Positions 61,311-64,000 of a stretch of DNA of 64,000 nucleotides are shown one piece after another. The stretch lies in the NCBI RefSeq assembly GCF_024584705.1, contig NZ_CP097384.1:372001-436000 (forward strand), in the 5' to 3' direction. The notes under the pieces are model-generated. The model made no database searches. It was given only the letters and a program-made list of their open reading frames with translations, and was not told where the DNA came from. Made by a program: the position numbers and the translations under genes. The first letter of the stretch is position 1; every line of letters begins with the position of its first letter. The stretch is from Blastopirellula sp. J2-11. GTDB lineage: Bacteria; Planctomycetota; Planctomycetia; Pirellulales; Pirellulaceae.

Positions 61311-63844
61311 AATATCGGGTCGAGCGGCGACTCGGCGTCGCGGAGACGTTGTTCGTGAAACGCATAGGCGATCGTATTCAGCAATTCTTCGCGGCTTAAA
61401 GGTTTCGAGAGATAGCCAGAGCAGCCTGCCGCGAGACATTTTTCTCGATCTCCTTGCATCGCGTGCGCCGTCACGGCGATGATCGGGCCGGTAAAGCCTT
61501 GCAGGCGAATCAAGTCAGCGGCGGCATACCCATCCATGACCGGCATTTGCATATCAAGCAAGACGATGTCGGACGCGTGTTCCGCCATTGATTCCACCGC
61601 TTCTTCACCATTTTCGGCAATCTTGATATTGGCGCCGGCACGTTCCAGAACAACGGAGATAAAGCGACGATTAGCGTCGCCGTCATCCACAACAAGCGCT
61701 TGAACTCCCAACAGCGAGGGGAGCCTGGTTTCTTGGATGATGGCCGCTGGCACATCTTCTCGCGGAGCCGGCTTCGGGTCTGATTGATCGGTCAGGTTGC
61801 CTGCGTCGATCGTAATCGTGAACTTGCTTCCCAGGCCTTCCACGCTTTCGGCGTGCAGCGATCCGCCCAGCAATTCAGCGAGATTTCTGCTGATCGTCAA
61901 TCCCAATCCGGTGCCGCCAAAGCGTCGCGTAACCGACGAGTCGGCTTGGGAAAACGGCTGGAAGATCATCCCCAGCTTGTCTTGAGGAATTCCGATGCCG
62001 GTGTCGATCACATCAAAGATCAGTCGACTGCGCGAAGCTTCCGCTTCTAGCCGCGACACGATCCGCACTTCGCCTGTTTGGGTGAACTTGATCGCATTGC
62101 CCACGATGTTCAACAGCAATTGCTTTAGTCGCGGCGCATCGGTCAACACTTGCAGCGGGATGTCCGAATCCCAATGACGACGGATTTGGAGCTTCTTCTC
62201 TTCAAATTTTGGTCGCAGTACCGAAATGACATCGGTCAGGATCTGTTGCGGAGAACAAGGCGCTTTTTCGATCAGCAGTTGACCCGATTCGATTTTCGAG
62301 AGATCGAGAATTTCGTTGATCAACGCCAATAAATGATCTCCGCTGCTGCGAACCGTTTCGAGATATTCGCGACGATCCGCTTCGGTCGACTCGGCGTCGT
62401 ACAACAGAAGATCGGTGAAGCCCATGATTCCGTTCAGCGGGGTGCGGATTTCGTGGCTCATGTTGGCCAGAAACTGGCTTTTGGCGTGATTGGCCGATTC
62501 CGCTCTCTCCATCGCTTCGATCAGTTCTTCGGTGCGTCGAACTTGATCGGTAATGTCAATTTGCGTCGCGATGTAATTGCTGAGACGACCCTCTGGATCA
62601 AAAACAGGTTCAATCTCGAGTGCGATCCAATAGGGATCTCCATCTTTGGCGTAGTTCAGCAGTTCGACTGAAACTTGCTCTTGTTTCTGTAACGCTCGTC
62701 GGACTTTTTCAATCGTTTCCTGATTGGTCTCTGGGCCTTGCAGCAAGACTCCCGGTTTTCGCCCGATCACTTCTTCAGCGCTGTAGCCTGTCAACTGGGT
62801 GAATGCGTTATTTACCCATTCGATCTCACCGGCCTGATTGGTGATCACGACCGAGTGACGCGTACTGCTGGCGACCAACGAAAGCTTTTTCACGGCGGTG
62901 TGGTATTCGTTCAGTTCAGTTTGATCGATGCAGACACCGACCAGTTTTCGCGTTTTTCCGTCGTCGCTGGTAAGGAGCTTGCCATGCGACTGGATATAGC
63001 GAACCGTTCCGTTCTTCAGCGGGATTCGGTAGTTGACCGAGTAATTTTTTCCCTGGCTCACGCAGCATGCGGTCGCCGATCGCAGCTCTTCGCGATCGTC
63101 TTTGTGCAGCAAATCTATGAAGGAAGCAAGGGTAATGACGCCATCAGCCGCTTGGATTCCATGCATTTGCATCGCACGGTCATCGGCCTCGAACTGCTCC
63201 TTTTCGTTGTGCCAATGCCACACGCCGATGCTGCCGGCTTCCAGGGCGCAGTCGAGTCGTTCGTTGGCCGTTTGCAATTTTTGCCCTAACATCGCCATCG
63301 ACGGCAGCTTCAAGAGTTCTGGCATCAGCCGAATCAATACCAGGACCGTCGCCCATGAAACGGCTGCCGTCACTGCTTTGATCAAACCCGAGAACCGATA
63401 GACCGGCCACCAGAAAATGCCGGCTTCCACCAGGTGCCCGAAACCGCAGGCCATGATGAACGCCGCGAAGAGCCAGATAATTTTCGGAAACGGAAGATCT
63501 GGCCGTTGCCGTAGAAAGAACAGCAGCACGATCGGAATCGCGAAATAGGCGCCGAAAATCGCGGCGTCTGAAATGACATGCAGCCAGCCGGTCTCCAGCG
63601 TCCAACTGCCGCAGAACCAACGTGCCGGGTAATCGCTGGTATCAAACAGTTTGCTGAAGAAGCCCGCGAAAGTGTCGGCATGAAATTCACGCGCGCCTGC
63701 CGTCGCAGCGGCGTTCGACGTATCGCATTCAGGACCGGCGCAGCAAGTGGGCGGTACTGTTTCTGCCGACAGGAATTGAACGCAAGGAGCGAATCCCAGG
63801 ATCGTGCAAATCGTCAGCAAGATGACTCGAGTCGACAATGACAT
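61307..63844 (-). CDS. Hybrid histidine kinase with ethylene-receptor-like copper-binding sensor
   Basis: 845 residues from ATG 63844, just before a signal/anchor helix (longer frame to 63877). Three membrane helices follow. In them Asp93, Tyr100, Ile103-Pro104, Cys133 and His137 have exactly the spacing of plant ETR1 Asp25, Tyr32, Ile35-Pro36, Cys65 and His69, and a Lys156 matches Lys91. Cys and His bind copper(I) in ethylene receptors. After them come a PAS-like domain (about 195-310), a PAS domain (about 320-435), a histidine kinase with phospho-His464 (MSHEIRTPLNG), the N, G1 and G2 boxes, and a receiver domain with phospho-Asp764 (LLDMQMPVMDG). It could sense ethylene, another small unsaturated gas or copper. 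Convergent with the methyltransferase gene. Confidence 0.88.
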   Translation of the reverse strand: MSLSTRVILLTICTILGFAPCVQFLSAETVPPTCCAGPECDTSNAAATAGAREFHADTFAGFFSKLFDTSDYPARWFCGSWTLETGWLHVISDAAIFGAYFAIPIVLLFFLRQRPDLPFPKIIWLFAAFIMACGFGHLVEAGIFWWPVYRFSGLIKAVTAAVSWATVLVLIRLMPELLKLPSMAMLGQKLQTANERLDCALEAGSIGVWHWHNEKEQFEADDRAMQMHGIQAADGVITLASFIDLLHKDDREELRSATACCVSQGKNYSVNYRIPLKNGTVRYIQSHGKLLTSDDGKTRKLVGVCIDQTELNEYHTAVKKLSLVASSTRHSVVITNQAGEIEWVNNAFTQLTGYSAEEVIGRKPGVLLQGPETNQETIEKVRRALQKQEQVSVELLNYAKDGDPYWIALEIEPVFDPEGRLSNYIATQIDITDQVRRTEELIEAMERAESANHAKSQFLANMSHEIRTPLNGIMGFTDLLLYDAESTEADRREYLETVRSSGDHLLALINEILDLSKIESGQLLIEKAPCSPQQILTDVISVLRPKFEEKKLQIRRHWDSDIPLQVLTDAPRLKQLLLNIVGNAIKFTQTGEVRIVSRLEAEASRSRLIFDVIDTGIGIPQDKLGMIFQPFSQADSSVTRRFGGTGLGLTISRNLAELLGGSLHAESVEGLGSKFTITIDAGNLTDQSDPKPAPREDVPAAIIQETRLPSLLGVQALVVDDGDANRRFISVVLERAGANIKIAENGEEAVESMAEHASDIVLLDMQMPVMDGYAAADLIRLQGFTGPIIAVTAHAMQGDREKCLAAGCSGYLSKPLSREELLNTIAYAFHEQRLRDAESPLDPIF

Positions 63845-64000
63845 ACGCAGTGCGTGCAGAGGTACGTAGAACTCCAATGGAGATGGCCGAGTCCAAAATC
63901 TTACGTCGCCATTCTGCGCACTACGTTGAAATCCGTCGGAAATCCAGGGCTCCGGTTCTCAAGATAATAGCGTTGGGTTCGCTTGTTTCAGGTAGCACCA

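Overview
The window looks like a chromosomal segment of a planctomycete, most likely Pirellulaceae (Blastopirellula/Bremerella-like). The evidence is content: two pseudopilins of the DUF1559 type with a prepilin N-terminus and an H-X9-DG end, an ECF sigma/FecR pair of the Rhodopirellula type, a TIGR03009-type protein, a lysine-rich histone H1-like protein, a large secretin-repeat protein, an LptD-like outer-membrane protein and many large proteins of unknown function. Genus is inference. No rRNA, tRNA, CRISPR array, transposase or integrase was seen.

Layout. 1-4.4 kb: the edge-truncated end of an anti-sigma-like protein with EF-hands, and a divergent secretin-repeat protein. 4.6-11.2 kb (minus): ABC-2 type ATPase, permease, a membrane-anchored partner, then a Hanks-type Ser/Thr kinase. 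11.6-20 kb (plus): pseudopilin, folC, then an ECF sigma factor, FecR-like regulator, second pseudopilin, small lipoprotein and exported FAD oxidoreductase that look like one surface-signalling unit. 20.1-23.4 kb (minus): a YtpQ/DUF1444-like protein, a DEAD-box helicase and the histone-like gene with a strong terminator. 23.9-25.4 kb: HEAT-repeat protein.

25.4-28.4 kb (minus) holds the most interesting locus: a two-gene operon of a TIR domain protein fused to a SAM-dependent methyltransferase, followed after 19 bp by a two-helix membrane protein with a DUF6430/ThsA-type Macro domain. This has the logic of type II Thoeris (TIR makes a nucleotide signal, a membrane Macro protein senses it), but with a large extra module and a methyltransferase on the TIR protein. 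I read it as a candidate unusual Thoeris-like antiphage system.

28.8-34.2 kb: a small membrane protein, a membrane protein, a cupredoxin-like secreted protein, a 4.3-copy 107-bp tandem repeat, the TIGR03009-type protein and a coiled-coil membrane protein. 34.5-42.1 kb: MarR regulator, outer-membrane factor, membrane-fusion protein, ABC ATPase and MacB-like permease, i.e. a complete tripartite pump. 42.5-50.4 kb: glycosyltransferase, esterase, [2Fe-2S] protein with TrkA and TrkH potassium uptake, nitrilase-family hydrolase and a DgkA-like kinase. 50.5-57.4 kb: LptD-like protein (its start was probably missed because it uses CTG), GT39-like transferase, MMPL/RND exporter. 57.5-58.6 kb: an AT-richer pair of unknown genes. 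58.7-63.8 kb: larC, a coiled-coil membrane protein, a methyltransferase and a hybrid histidine kinase whose sensor matches the ethylene-receptor copper site residue for residue.

A family of short palindromic repeats sharing a TTCGTAGCCCG core occurs at 4.4-4.6, 20.1 and 42.2-42.4 kb, in one case supplying the stop codon of the kinase. All functional statements come from reading motifs; no database search was run.
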